Shown in pieces: positions 12,020 through 26,940 of a stretch of 64,000 nt of DNA; position 1 is the stretch's first letter, and each line of letters begins with the position of its first letter. This DNA comes from Xestospongia muta (Eukaryota > Porifera > Demospongiae > Haplosclerida > Petrosiidae). The stretch is taken from assembly GCA_963693285.1 (NCBI GenBank), contig OY848921.1, positions 8,230,419-8,294,418 of the forward strand. The letters are read 5' to 3'. The notes under the pieces are model-generated. The model ran no database searches, had not been told where the DNA came from, and saw only the letters and a list, made by a program, of their open reading frames with translations. Position numbers and translations under genes: made by a program.

Positions 12020-15000
12020 TTTTCATTTAAAAGCGCAGACAGAGTCTTACTTACATTTTTACTTCTATTTGTTGTGTGTTCTTGCAGTGTTAGTTGACAT
12101 TGATAGCTCTGATCTTGACTATTAACCAATACAGAATTAAATGATACATTCTTTATAATATGAGTAGGCTGACGGACACTGGAAGAAACACTCTTGTCAA
12201 TCTTGACATTTCTTTTGTGAGTATTAGTAACTTCAGAGAGATAGCGATCTTCAGCTGTTAACAATAACAGAGTATTAGTTCTAATGTTATCAGGAGCGGT
12301 ATGAACCGAGTCATCAGTCAAAGATAATGCATTAATCTCTTGTAGTCTAGCATTGGGTAGCAATGGAAGAGTTGGTAATTTGTAATTACTGGAATCATAC
12401 CTATAAGATATGAAGTGTTAACAGAATTACTAAAATGAGCATTATACTCACAAAAATTGGAGCTCGGATTGAAAAGGTAATGGCCGTTCAGCAGCTGTTT
12501 CTTCAATAGTGTTTACTGTATTGTAATAGGTAGATGGTAAGTAATTTTGAGCTGGTATGGTGTATAAATGGTTCTGGAATCCTACAAGAAGATCATGTGT
12601 TTGTGTGAAACAGACAGTGTCGATTTGTGATCCTAAGTTGATATTTGACACAAGTTGACAGTTAAGGTCCCAAACTTTGATCCATCCATCTTTACTGCAA
12701 CTAACAAACATTTTCAATTTGGAACAAGCTGCTAAAAAAGTGATTGTATCCCGATGAGAATCTTCCAATGTGTGAGTCATCGATGTGGGACAGATTAAAT
12801 TGTTAAGATAAAATCTTAGAGGGGGTATTACCATATATGGTAATGAATAAATGAGTACTTGATGATCAATAGTAGCCACACATAGTTTACTGTCCAGTAA
12901 TGTCATATGTACTGGTTGTAATGGAGGACTTATACTCATTATTGTATGCACTAAAATTTGTCTTCCAGAATCCATTTTGATTTCAACAGCCCAAACTTGA
13001 ATGAGGTGATCGTTACCGTATGAAACAACAGTAATGACAGGGTTATCCCCTAAGGGACGGCTAGCTTGTGTTGAAACTAGATCCATGATTGGACCATCAT
13101 GAGCTGGACAGGGTGGCCCTATCAGACAGTTTTTACTGTGTAGCACAGACAGAGCTCCAGATCTGTGACCTGCTAGAAGAAGTGGACCAATATCCGACTG
13201 CACCTGGAGAGATATAAAAAGTCTAACACTCAATCTTGATTACTCTTGTGTAAGTATATTCATATCCACTGGTACACAACAATTGGTGCCCAACTTTCTG
13301 TGATGCCCAAATATGTCATAGAAACCATTTTTATGATGCTTAAAGGTGTTCAATACTGGCACTATTGGGTACCATAGAAATGATTTCTATGGTGCCCAAT
13401 GGTATTTGAACAAACATTTTAGGCACCATTGGCTACCATAGAAACCATTTCTATGATACCCAATGGTGTTTGAACAAACATTTTAGGCACCATTGGGCAC
13501 CATAGAAACCATTTTTATGGTACTAATGGTGCTTGAACTAACAATATAGGCACCATTGGGCACCATAGATATACTATTTCATTATTTGAAAGCTACATGT
13601 ACACATGTACCATACCATATCAATGCAAGTGACTTCTTGCAGAATGTTCGCTGGTGTCCAAAGTTCTTTTGGAGTACATGGATTTGTTGTAGTAACAAAA
13701 ACTGAGATCTCTCCCGAATATAGCAAAGCATAAATCAGATTCTCTGAGCTATTATAGCGTACATCTTTAAGTAGCTAGGAATAAAGTTATTATTATTATA
13801 TTATAATAATTCTAATAGTTCTCACTGCTGTTGACATCATAGGAAAAATGATTGTTAACGATTGCCCTGTGATAGGAGAGAGCAAACGGACACCTCCATC
13901 GTCAGTTAATACTAGAGCTCGTTCTTTTCCTTTCAAATTATCTGTTTTAATTAAGATAACTTGAGAATTGAGTGTAGCAAGGAGTGATTCAATCTACATA
14001 AAAACTTAATGCATTATTATCTGTTAAAATTGAGTTAACCTGATGAAATGATAACAGGACAACTTTTTGATCAGCAAAACAGACAAAGTCTCCAGTTGGA
14101 GTCAACATTGTTTTCATTATAGGTACATCAATATCATATCGATGACACTAGAGAGAACAAGTGTAAGATGTTGTATTATAATGTCAAGTTTACTTGTGTC
14201 AATGTTTGAAGATGCCACATTCGAATAGTTCCATCCAAAGAAGAGGAAATGAAATAAGGATATTCAGGATGAAGGATAAGAGATGTAGGCTCTTTCATAT
14301 GACCTTGTAGTGAATAGATTTCAGTGTTGAGAATATAGCTGGATATCTGGGTTATTTGATAGTCTCGATTATGCAATATTGGCTACTCTGCTTACTTTGA
14401 TGGTACCATCTTTTGCTGATGTAATAACATACTGACATGGAGTGTAGATGATAGCACTGTTAACAAAAGTGGAAGTGAAGATATGAATACCAATATTTGA
14501 TTTACTTTGTGATTAAATCATTGTGTGGGTTAGGAATATAATACTGCTGTTCACGAGTCTATGAGAGTGAAATAATTTTTAGTGACATTAAATAAGTTAG
14601 TAATCTAAATCAATTATAACATGTAGAATATGTATGAATGTTTTGTACCTCCATGTTGACAAGAAAAACTCCTCTTTGACAAGCAACACACAACAACGGA
14701 GACTGTTGATTTAAATCGAGATATACTATCCACTAAAGAAGAGCAAATCTAGAAGATTTTGTTCATTTTTCATCTTACTTCATTGTCTTTTAAATGACAT
14801 TGTAACGTTTGACTTGGAACCAGAGAGCCTACTAACTACAAATGAAACAAATTAATGAAACACACACAAGTTCTCTATGATAAATTACTTGATGTTTTAA
14901 TTTCCAGCTTAGAAGAGAACCCATGCCACCGGTATACACCTCGTGTGTATTCTCATTGTAACAAAGACTATTAAGAGAATGGATTGTACATTTGTTATGC

Positions 15001-16029
15001 AATAATTTAATGCATTTACCTTAGTATGGTTGATGAGACTGGTACTGTTTCTAGTAACTCAAAGTGTTTGTTGAACACACTGAGATGAAGATCATTGCAG
15101 AAGGCCACATATAACTATTACATTATAGTCAAAGTCATGACAGAAATACATAGTTATTCACTCAATAAGAAGCTATTATAATTCCTTATTATAATGGGTC
15201 AATCTAACAATTCAATGGGTCAACATTTATAGTCTAGTTAATTCGTGTAATGTAATAATTTTATGCTATCATTGTGCAATACATTATTGTTTACATTATT
15301 TGGACTATAGATATCACTTTAGGTAAGAAGGTGGTGTTGATAAGAATGCAGTAAAAGTGATTGAAGTGTTGATGATAACTTGCCATTTGATGCAACTCTC
15401 ACCTTGAGGTCTCTTGCATAAAGGAACTTATTTATTGAGACTGGAACAACATACCTACAATAAAAAAATTATTAGCAATAACTAAACTCAAAAAGATTTA
15501 AACACTTGTTAACATAGTACTCTATCAGAGTACAAGTTTGCACTGATACAATGTACCCACTTCTTTAATGGTCTTTTCTTTTTTAGTGAGTGCTGCACTA
15601 CAACATTCTCGACTCTTGAAGCATAATGCACAACAAGATCATCATCTTCTAAAGTGGGGGAGAAAGACACAGTACCACATTATAGTGACTACTAAATTAT
15701 GACCAGACTATTTTATCGTGATGTACCTGCATGGATGGCAGCTTTAATTAGATGATTAAACGTCAAACACTTCACAACCTATACAAACAACAAATACACT
15801 CTAGACTCAGTTTTATAATAATATTATATTTGCTGGTCTCATTCCCAACCCCAAGTTTGACACTGATTCAGTGGGGTAGGAATCTGGGAACGAGACTACC
15901 TTAAATAATAACCACATTATGTTATTATACTTTAAACTACAATATGTACAGTCAGTTTATTCTTACCTTTAGCCCTCTCTGTACACTGATGACCGGTTCT
16001 TCTTGTAAATCATCTTCATCATCAGCCAT
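9002..16029 (-). CDS. Large WD40-repeat protein, WDR97/WDR87-like
   Basis: Starts MADDEDDLQEEPVISVQRGLK at 16029, stop at 9002-9004. Many small exons encode WD40 blades: VAFCNDLHLSVF, LLCVACQRGVFLVN, LILHPEYPYFISSSLDGTIRMWHL (about 14190-14290), and a long exon (about 12460-13205) with LLAGHRSGALSVLH, VISYGND-type and FVSCSKDGWIKVWDL repeats. That exon ends in LLVGFQNHLYTIPAQNYLP, which resembles the WDR87/WDR97 family. The middle is low-complexity, Ser/Thr-rich (10690-12360). A helical HEAT-like stretch follows (SDPVIMMIILPSL, RNAAFLALKQLTGI; about 9960-10200), and the end is basic (KYYPKV). An X-box-like site lies 30 bp upstream, which suggests cilia-linked expression. Subfamily is tentative; WD40 identity is firm. 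Confidence 0.75.
11953..12016. repeat. (CA)n(GA)n compound microsatellite
   Basis: In the WDR97-like gene sense this reads (CT)n(GT)n close to the acceptor ...TCATATCTAG of the following exon. Confidence 0.9.
13262..13570. repeat. Tandem array of hairpin-forming units, about 65 bp each
   Basis: Four to five degenerate copies in a WDR97-like intron. Each pairs arms such as caccattgggcaccatagaa with ttctatggtgcccaatggtg around a short loop, so every monomer is itself an inverted repeat. Confidence 0.75.
15833..15899. mobile_element. 66-bp MITE-like palindromic element
   Basis: Left ggtctcattcccaacccc pairs with the right end ggggtaggaatctgggaacgag... (with a small bulge). The ends share the (t)agtctcrttccca motif with the elements at 2832 and 17533. 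Located in a WDR97-like intron. Confidence 0.55.
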
Positions 16030-16044
16030 ACTTTTAATTGTATT

Positions 16045-16290
16045 CATGGAGTTTACGTGTAACTATGGTAACGCTAATATTCCCGTTTTAACCCTTTTCA
16101 ATGTATATTGGAAACTTCATCGTTACTATTTTGTTTTTAATTCCATAAATTTTCCTATGAAATGACCAGTAAGAAAGTCACATAGATGGAATATCTATGA
16201 TAGCTGAAACGTTTAAACAAGAACCTTTACCATAAGAGGAGTTGCCTTCAGCTATTTCAGATGTCTGTACTATTAAATAGCCTGTGTCTT
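16045..16290. repeat. Oldest copy of the duplicated X-box/uORF segment
   Basis: Diverged copy of the segment that recurs at about 16687-16920 and 20405-20650: X-box, attcccgttttaaccctttt, then a small-ORF start at 16162. Here the small ORF is broken by a one-base deletion and an early stop. It overlaps the promoter of the minus-strand WDR97-like gene, so the duplicated block may derive from this intergenic region. Confidence 0.7.
16059..16072. promoter_or_regulatory. RFX X-box-like site upstream of WDR97-like gene
   Basis: gtaactatggtaac matches the X-box consensus GTNRCCATRGYAAC at 13 of 14 positions. It lies 30-43 bp upstream of the WDR97-like start codon. A second near-match, gttactatggtaac, lies at 16329-16342. 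Confidence 0.6.
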
Positions 16291-16811
16291 TTTCCTCTAC
16301 AAAACTCCATAGTGATGTCTATGCTTTTGTTACTATGGTAACAGCCAATACATTTTACCATAGATAATAGATAATGTTAGGATTATTAATATACTAGTTT
16401 ATAATTATATACACATAATTATTATAATTAATGAAACAACAGCTTGTACATTTTTAGCTAATAAATTCAGTAGATTGTCATAACCAAAAACAATACATTT
16501 CCTAATTGTGTTCTTCAATTTTTTATGAAGTTAATTTTATTTGTGCTTGTTTAGTGTTTATTATTGGTTATGCCCAGAAATAATGCTAAACTCTATGAAA
16601 AATAACTAAAATGATTCATTAATTTATATGTACATATACATGTGCTAATAAACAAGGACCATTATAATAATATCATTAAAGACTTAAAAACTATGGTAAC
16701 CCCACGAAGATTGATATTCCCATTTTAACCCTTTTTCAACGAAACAAAAGTTACGTATGACGCGTTGTTTGTGTTCGATATTTAATGTTATTAAGTTGTA
16801 AAATCCTAGAA

Positions 16812-16916
16812 ATGACCACTAACAAAAGTCCCTATGACAGACTCTCTACGATAGCCGAAACGCTAACACAAGATCTGTTAATTGCCTCTAACTACTTCAG
16901 ACGCTTGTCAAGTTGA
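16812..16916 (+). CDS. 34-residue small ORF upstream of syntaxin A (possible uORF)
   Basis: Reads MTTNKSPYDRLSTIAETLTQ... and ends RRLSS. An equal-length ORF is present in unit 2. The two differ by six bases in five codons, all amino-acid-changing, so there is no sign of purifying selection. It may be a 5' UTR uORF or chance. Reported because the frame stays open in both units and is broken in the older copy at 16162. Confidence 0.3.
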   Translation: MTTNKSPYDRLSTIAETLTQDLLIASNYFRRLSS

Positions 16917-17168
16917 TTAGAATTGTAGCAGCACAGCATTTCCTACTGTATAAACTCATTATTACTAATTATTATTCATTACTAATTTTGGTATCATGTG
17001 ATATAATAAAAATAATATTTAGCAGTCTGTCAGGTGAAAACGAAGCGTATCTTTGTAGTAAAATTTCATCTCTTCAGATCGTGCAGTAGCAGTAGTAGTT
17101 AGTCATAATATTTGCTATACTAGCCTAAAACTAACTACAGAATCAACCTCCTTAATAATATTTCCACA

Positions 17169-19716
<2,548 letters not shown>

Positions 19717-19986
19717 ATCGAATACAAGAGCTATTTTATTATCTTAGTGACTGGGTTGTAACTATTGTGTGATCTCTGAGTTATCATCATAATTATACTA
19801 ATGTATTAACTTTGTGTGCTACTATGTAGGAATGATACCACTGTGATTCCCACCTACTTCTTTGTTCTCTTTATATTGACTTAATGTAAAAACATCTCTA
19901 CTTTTAACGAACTCACTTTAAATTGATTATAATTATTTTACAAGCTGTACAAGGAAATTTAATATTCGTGAATTGTTAGCTTACAT

Positions 19987-20000
19987 GTAACCATAGTAAC
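19987..20000. promoter_or_regulatory. Perfect X-box upstream of the MORN3 fragment
   Basis: gtaaccatagtaac fits GTNRCCATRGYAAC at all 14 positions, 24 bp before the ATG of the truncated MORN3 copy. The functional MORN3 has the same box with one mismatch. Confidence 0.65.
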
Positions 20001-20023
20001 TTGTGTTTCTATTTAAGTCCAAA

Positions 20024-20270
20024 ATGCCTATACAGAAAGTAGGCAAGAAACGAGAGCCTCTCTGGAAAGACTGGGACAAACTAGCTCAGAAAGATGGCGT
20101 AAGAAAAACTATATTAGCAGTGGGAGGAAATGAATACATAGGAGAATGGAAGGATAATCTTAAACATGGTTAGAGTGTGGCTTTAATGAGTCCAGTCATA
20201 TTGAGTGATATCTATAGGAAAAGGTATTTAAATATGGAACCATTCAGGTGCACGTTATGATGGAGACTGA
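20024..20270 (+). pseudogene. MORN3: Truncated MORN3 copy
   Basis: Exon 1 is intact and nearly identical to MORN3 (MPIQKVGKKREPLWKDWDKL...). In exon 2 the glutamine codon (caa) after ggtatt is taa, a stop, and homology ends after ARYDGD at the duplication breakpoint. It could yield at most about 50 residues with one MORN motif. Considered a relic of the tandem duplication. Confidence 0.9.
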
Positions 20271-20413
20271 ACAAATACTGTAATACTGTAGTATTTTTTT
20301 ATTTTTTATCAAGACAATATCTATTATCATGGAATCATTAAAGTTGCATGTATTAAATTGGTCCCTTGAACGCCAATGATTTGCACAGTGACCTAAGTAT
20401 GCATGGTTTACGT

Positions 20414-20427
20414 GTAACTATGGTAAC
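20414..20427. promoter_or_regulatory. X-box-like site at the start of unit 2
   Basis: gtaactatggtaac, the same 13/14 match as at 16059. The unit 1 equivalent (16687-16700) has lost its first half-site. Confidence 0.5.
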
Positions 20428-20542
20428 CCTACGAAAATTGATATTCCCATTTTAACCCTTTTTCAACGAAACAAAAGTTCCGTGTGACGCGTTGTTTGTG
20501 TTCCATGTTTAATGTTATTAAAATAGTTGTAAAATCCTAGAA

Positions 20543-20647
20543 ATGGCCAGTAACAAAAGTCCCTATGACAGACTCTCTATGATAGCCGAAACGCTAACAC
20601 GAGATCTGTTAACCGCCTCTAACTACTTCAGACGCTTGTCAAGTTGA
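20543..20647 (+). CDS. 34-residue small ORF directly upstream of syntaxin B (likely uORF)
   Basis: MASNKSPYDRLSMIAETLTR... to RRLSS. Its stop is only 32 bp before the syntaxin B ATG, so it probably lies on the same mRNA. See the unit 1 copy for the lack of a selection signal. Confidence 0.35.
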   Translation: MASNKSPYDRLSMIAETLTRDLLTASNYFRRLSS

Positions 20648-20679
20648 TTAGAATCAACCTCCTTACTAATATTTACATA

Positions 20680-22816
20680 ATGGCTTCAGCTAATCGTTTG
20701 TCAGAACTTTATCAAAAGGAGGTAAAATATATCTGTGACCCAGATAATTCAGTAAAATGATTATATTATAAGTATAACGAACTTTATAATTAGACACACT
20801 CTTCATCTCATCATCACATGACAGATATCTGAGTTTCCTGAGACTGGAGATGAGTGTCTTGCGGAAGACTTCTTTACAATGGTAGGTACTTCAATCATAT
20901 TTCTTTTTACAGTAAACTTCTCATAGTATTTCCATAGTCTTTTTCATAGTTTAGTCTTATTTCACTTTTTCTCAAATATTATTAGTATAGGAGTATATAT
21001 GTCTACAGAACCAACTGCCTAGCATATTATGATGGATAAGTATATCCTTGATTACTAGTTAATTAATGGAGTAAGGGGTTTAAAGATGCCATAATACGTA
21101 TTGTAGACCTTTCTGTTGACCACCTTTGTCTTATTTAATGGAATATTGTCTCTAATATTATTGTGGATCTCTCACCATATGTGCAAAGAGAAATCTGGCA
21201 CTTAATAACTGGTCTCAGCATTTATTAATATTTTAACATAACTGACAGCATCATTAAATTATATTTCCAGCCAGTACCAACACTACCTCAGTTAGAACAT
21301 ACAGTTGATTTTAGATATGATAATTGTCATAAATTATTTCTACTAAATATCTGAATTGCTGTTTCTCTTTCTTTTTAAATTGTCCAGGTTGATGAGATGG
21401 GACAGGATATCAATGAAATAGAGCAGCTACTCAATGAAATTGCTAAAGTACAGGATGATATTATAACCAAACCATTCACTGTCCATAAACGTTAGTCTAA
21501 TGTTGCTTAATTAGACACACCCGGCAATTATAGCCAAATAGACAATGATGATATAGTTTATATGCTTGTTAGTCTGGTTTCTATTATACTAATTATAATG
21601 TTAATGTCAATTAGTTTTTAAATGTTTTAGCCTTAAAAGAGCACCATGATAAACTTAAGGAAGAAATCATACAACTGTTACTAAAAGTGAACATAGGATT
21701 AAAGAGTGAGCTAACACTCTCTCTCTCTCTTTCTCTTCTCTGCCTTATTTATCAATTCACTCACAGTTTCTTATTGATTTTAAGGGCTAGATGAGGAGTT
21801 AAAACGTGATGAAGTAGGTCCAAATATGCAATCAGCTAATTTTAGGATTAAACAATTCCAGGTATGACCATTAACTGCAAGAAATAAGTGGTAACCATTA
21901 CTTGTGCAATATTGTACAATATTTCTTCTATTTATGCATTCAATTGTCAGTGCTAGCCATCATTAAGAGAATGTACTTTATTTTGATGAAGAATTTAATA
22001 ATACTACTTTGATCATTGTATTTATTTTAGTATGCAATATTAAGTCACAAACTAACTAAACATGTTGTACTGGAATATTATCGATTAGAAGAAAAATATC
22101 AAGAACTATGCAAGAATATCCTTAAAAGACATTTACGGACTAGTGAGAGGGAGACAGGTGATAATAATAATCTATTTACTTTTCTTTCTAGTCAATCCTT
22201 CTCGAGAAATTTCTGATAAGGAAGTAGAAGAACTTTTAGAATCTCAAGGCCATGCACAAGATGTAAGATAGCCTGACATTTGTAGGAGTTTTTTGATTTT
22301 TCTCAGACTTTAACTCTGACAATTCAGAGGAGTCGGGCTTTACATGAAGTAGAATCCAGAAAAAGAGAAATTATTCAATTGGAGAAAAATATTAAAGTTA
22401 GTCATGTGATAGTCACAAACTTATCACATGATTCACTTACACACAGGAACTTCATGACATTTTCTACAATATATTAATGGCAGATATTACGAGCCGGGTA
22501 AGTCAAGAAATAGTCGTTTTGTTTTGAATAATTAATAGAGTGATCATATAGATGACCTAGCAGATAATATCGAACACTGTGTGAATATGGCGCCTATTTT
22601 TGTTCCCAAACAAACAGTAAGAGCTAGTGTCTATACTCGTCGGAACAGGAGGGTAAGTCGGGATATATAGTTTCTCCAGTGCCATATCTTGTTGGTAATA
22701 TATATTAGTTTCATGGACCATCATTACATCGGTCTCAACACACTATATCTCCATTCTCTGTTTAGGTATGGCAGATTAGAACATGGAGGAGGAGATGTTG
22801 CTGGTGTTTCAAGTAA
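20680..22816 (+). CDS. Syntaxin B: anchorless syntaxin with Cys-rich tail
   Basis: Tandem paralogue of syntaxin A with the same exon plan; starts MASANRLSELYQKE. Ten exons stay open. It shares with A the Arg at the SNARE zero layer (...MADITSR), the extra residues around it, and an anchorless end, VWQIRTWRRRCCWCFK. Relative to A it differs by in-frame indels: one codon in exon 1, one near DEELKRDEVG, five codons in the TLTLTIQRSRAL exon, and three codons before RASVYTRRNRR. The kept frame argues that both copies were coding since they separated. MORN3 starts 321 bp downstream. Confidence 0.78.
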
Positions 22817-23086
22817 ATTAAATACAAGAGCTATTTTATTGATCTTAGTGACTGGGTTGTGACTATCATGATTACTGAGTTGTCATCATAATTATACTAA
22901 TGTATTAACTTTGTGTGCTACTATGTAGGGATGATACCACTGTCATTCCCACCAACTTCTTTCTTCTCTTGACATTGGCTTAATGTAAAAACATCTCTAC
23001 TTTTAAAGAACCCACTTCAAATTAATTATAATTATTTTTACAAACTGTACAGGGAAATTTAATATTCGTGAATTGCGAACTTACGT

Positions 23087-23118
23087 GTAACCATAGTAAT
23101 TCGTGTTTCCATGACAAC
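23087..23118. promoter_or_regulatory. X-box pair upstream of MORN3
   Basis: gtaaccatagtaat (23087-23100) is one mismatch from the X-box consensus. gtttccatgacaac (23105-23118) is a weaker second site. Both lie within 51 bp of the MORN3 ATG. Confidence 0.55.
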
Positions 23119-23137
23119 CTAACTTCTTAAGTGCAAA

Positions 23138-24247
23138 ATGCCTATACAGAAAGTAGGCAAGAAACGAGAGCCTCTCTGGAAAGACTGGGACAAACTAGCT
23201 CAGAAAGATGGCGTAAGAAAAACTGTATATGCAGTGGGAGGAAATGAATACATAGGAGAATGGAAGGATAATCTTAAACATGGTTAGAGTGTGGCTTTAA
23301 TGAGTCCAGTCATATTGAGTGATATCTACAGGAAAAGGTATTCAAATATGGAAGCGTTCAGGTGCACGTTATGATGGAGACTGGCGTGATGGTGAGCGAC
23401 ATGGCTTTGGTATGTACAGCATTCCAAATAAGGAAGGAGATATGATCAAGCAATATGCTGGCAGCTGGAAAAACGACATGAAACATGTATGCTGTGTGTG
23501 AAATGTGTTGATTCATCTGTCCATTCGTGGATCCATCCATCCATTCACTCATTCATTCGTCCATTATAATATAGGGTTATGGTACTCATTTCTATGGACC
23601 TAATGAGTATTATGAAGGGGAGTGGTATGCTGATCAACGAAGTGGGTGGGGCCGAATGTATTTTGTGGATGGGTCTGTTTATGAAGGAGAATGGTTCAAT
23701 GACCAACGCAATGGGAAGGGATTGTTAAAATTAGGTATGTGCATGAACAGAGGGATGGATACATAATAGTTAGATGGATAAATGATTTATAATGGATAGA
23801 CGTATTGTGCTAGTAATGGATGGATTAGTTAATGATGTATAGATGATACATGTTTATGTACACATAATAAGGAGTGACTGTTTAATGGATCAAGTTATCT
23901 AATGAGTTTTATTTAATGATGCACGATAGTTTATTATGAAACTTTTCATTATTTTTAGCTAATGGTAATCGTTATGAAGGGTCATGGAAAAATGATATGA
24001 AAGATGGAGATGGTAAATTTTTATACTTAGATAAAGGACAGGTTTATACCGGTGTTTGGAGAGATAATGTAGCTAAGAGTGGAACGTTAGAAGATTTTGA
24101 TCGAGACTCTGCTCCTAACCCACCTCTCTTCCCCCTTCCTGAAGTAAATAACACGTTTAATATGATGTAGTTTTTATATTTATTTAGTGTAAGTTGGTGA
24201 GCCCAGATGAAGTACTTCAACAAGCCAGAACTGACTTAGAATATTAA
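23138..24247 (+). CDS. MORN3: MORN repeat-containing protein 3
   Basis: MORN3 is linked to cilia and sperm flagella in vertebrates. The protein starts MPIQKVGKKREPLWKDWDKL, like vertebrate MORN3 (ESLWKGWD), and has seven MORN motifs: YIGEWKDNLKHGKG, YDGDWRDGERHGFG, YAGSWKNDMKHGYG, YEGEWYADQRSGWG, YEGEWFNDQRNGKG, YEGSWKNDMKDGDG and YTGVWRDNVAKSG. The conserved end includes DFDRDSAPNPPLFPLP, and the stop is at 24245-24247. Six exons; every junction joins in frame. X-box sites upstream suggest RFX control. Family and orthology very likely. Confidence 0.95.
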
Positions 24248-24513
24248 CTGTTAACTTAAATTATGCAATTATTATTTTTTTAACAAGACCACGCCCGCAA
24301 TTAATTATTCACTGAAGGTTGAAGAGAGGCAAAGGGTCAATTTTTACTTCCCTTTTTGTTAGACCTTAAGTCGTTCCCTTTAAGGTCTAGTTACTAAAAG
24401 GCATTGTTGTCGACTCTAAAGGTGTTTGTACTTCGTACATCTTGTTACTGTCTTAGAGTTGAATTCAATTTGTGAACGCTTGTTTAGTGGGAAGTTAGAC
24501 TACACCCTTCGTT

Positions 24514-25919
24514 ATGTCAATCATGGCATCAATGGTTAATCGTTTAACTGAACTCAACCGAAATGAGGTGATGTGTATATTGTTAACTGAGACTAGCTAA
24601 GACCCCAGCAATTCAGTTATGTTATTAGATTATGTTCTTCATTTACAGACACCTGAGCTGTTAGAGGCTGGAGATGAAGTGGAGTATGCTCTAGAAGGAT
24701 TCTTCTCAACGGTACTTTCTCTTCTGTCTGTCTCTGTCTGTCTGTGTGTTTATTATCATTTCTAACTATCTAATTTATATTTCTTCCTTGTTCATCTTTA
24801 ATTTCCTCTTTCTCCTTGAAAGTGCCACTATAACCTAATTACTTTATAGTCACCTACAATCAGTGACATAGTCTTACCCACTGACTCTGTCAAATATCAA
24901 CAATGTCTGGTCAAATGTTTGTCTTTCTTACAAATATGTAATAATATTGTTGATACAATGAACACCAACTTTACTGTAGCACAAAAAATGAATCTAAGAA
25001 CAAATACTGTAGTAATTAAATTATAGTAAACTTAGATATAATTATGTACAACTTTGTTGACATGGTGACATGCAAATATTTCATTATAAATTTACTACCT
25101 GATATCTAATGCTTTTGTCTTTTTCCAGGTTGATGAGATGACACGTAACATCAATGAAATAGAGCAGCTACTTGAGGAGATTGCTAAAGTACAGGACGAT
25201 ATTATAACCAAACCAGCCACTGCCAATAAATGTTAGTCAACTATGAGTATAGTTTTATAAACATTGTTAGAAGTAACATGCTTAGAACACGGCCCTCTAT
25301 TAGATTAGATAAATATTTTGTCATTAAATTAGGATGTGACCCTTTATTAGTATAGGTAATTATTTTATTAATAAAATAGGCTGTGACCCTTTAGTAGTAT
25401 AGATAGTTATTTAGTCATTTTAAAGCATATGTGTTTCTTTGTTAGTACACTCCTTCTCATTATCTCTTAATTAGAATGTCCATTATTGTATTATTTTCTA
25501 CTTGTATTTTAGCTTCTAAAGAGCGTCATAATGAACTAATGGAGCAAGTCAAACAGCTGTCACAAAGAGTGCATAGAGGATTAAAAAGTGAGTCTCTTGT
25601 TCACACACTCACTCATTGTTTTCTTGTCACTTTTAGGGCTGGATGAGGAGATCAAACGTGATGAACTAGGTCCAAACAGACACTCGGCTGAGTTCAGAAT
25701 TAAGAAAAGCCAGGTACTATGATACTTGTATTATTATCTAGTGGTATTATGTCATGTGATGTATTATATTTTGACAAGGGGTCATTATCTGGTATTGTTG
25801 TATTATGTAGCATGCAACATTGAGTCAAGGATTGAAACGTGTTATGTTGGCTTACAGTCAGTTGGAAGAACAACATCGAGAAAAGTCTAAGAATCTTATT
25901 AAAAGACAATTACAAGCAG

Positions 25920-26015
<96 letters not shown>

Positions 26016-26044
26016 AGAGAGAGAGAGAGAGGGAGGGAGGGAGG

Positions 26045-26117
<73 letters not shown>

Positions 26118-26940
26118 ATATTTTAACATCCCTTTTAGTTGACCCATCTCAAAAACCTTCTGATGAGAAAGTAGAAGAACTTTTAGAATCTCAAGACCTC
26201 TCCGTTTTTACACAAGATGTAAAATAATTCTTTATAATTATACATAATTTATATTCCTTTTTAGATTTTAACTCAGACAGCTCAGAAGCGTCAGGCTCTA
26301 GATGAAGTAGAAGCTAGAAAGAGAGAAATTCTCCAATTAGAAGAAAACATTCAAGTTAGTCATGTGATGATCATGTGATAATCACATGAATCTATTATAG
26401 GAACTTCATGACATGTTCTATGATATGATGTTGTTAGTAGAGAGCCAGGTAGACTAATGAATATTTAATAAGTTCAATAATTATGAATCAATTAATAGGG
26501 TGACCTCATTAATAATATTGAACACAACGTTGAGACGGCAGCTGTTTACATTGCCAAGGGAACTGAAGAAACCACAAAAGCTCGTGTCTATGCTAGTAAA
26601 AATAGAAGGGTAAGTTGTCCATTTCATTTTTGTCTATCCATTATGTTGCGTCCATTTTGTGTATTTATTCAGTGTTTGTTTATTGCTATTTCATGTATCC
26701 ATTAATTAATATGATTGTCCATTTCTCTAACTTGACCATGTCCATTTTTACATGTTCATCCATTTATTGTTGCAGCTGAAATGGATTATCTGTTGTATAG
26801 TGACTGCTATATGTGCAGCCATTCTTCTTGTACTTATAATAGCCATTGCTATCGGTGTTAGTGTTGGCCGAAGTAACTCTAATGCAAGTGTTAACACAGG
26901 GACAAGATCTATTGTGGATCATAGTTTCTCATACGACTAG
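24514..26940 (+). CDS. Syntaxin C: tail-anchored Qa-SNARE
   Basis: Plasma-membrane-type syntaxin. The first ATG is at 24514 (MSIMASMVNRLTEL); the ATG at 24523 matches the A and B starts better. Habc segments: VDEMTRNINEIEQLLEEIA, EFRIKKSQ, HATLSQGLKRVMLAYSQLEE. The SNARE helix contains ELHDMFYDMMLLVESQ|GDLINNIEHNVE, with the canonical zero-layer Gln at an exon end. It is followed by RVYASKNRR and a C-terminal anchor (WIICCIVTAICAAILLVLII), then a short polar tail ending HSFSYD. Closest in the window to animal syntaxins 1-4. It is outside the recent A/B duplication and more diverged. A long (GA)n begins right at one splice donor. Confidence 0.93.
25921..26114. repeat. (GA)n microsatellite filling a syntaxin C intron
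   Basis: About 190 bp of GA starting at the donor (...CAAGCAG|gtagagag). This is purine-rich in the sense strand, opposite to the other gene-associated tracts here. Confidence 0.95.

Larger units (their letters stand above)
20405..24247 (+). repeat. Segmental duplication unit 2 (small ORF, syntaxin B, complete MORN3)
   Basis: Counterpart of unit 1, starting at the shared X-box/uORF segment and running through syntaxin B into MORN3. Exon length differences between units are multiples of three; intron differences are not. Confidence 0.9.

Noticed and set aside
16162..16290. Third small ORF upstream of syntaxin A
   Set aside because: Frameshifted by a single-base deletion and stopped early; kept only as a relic of the duplicated segment.
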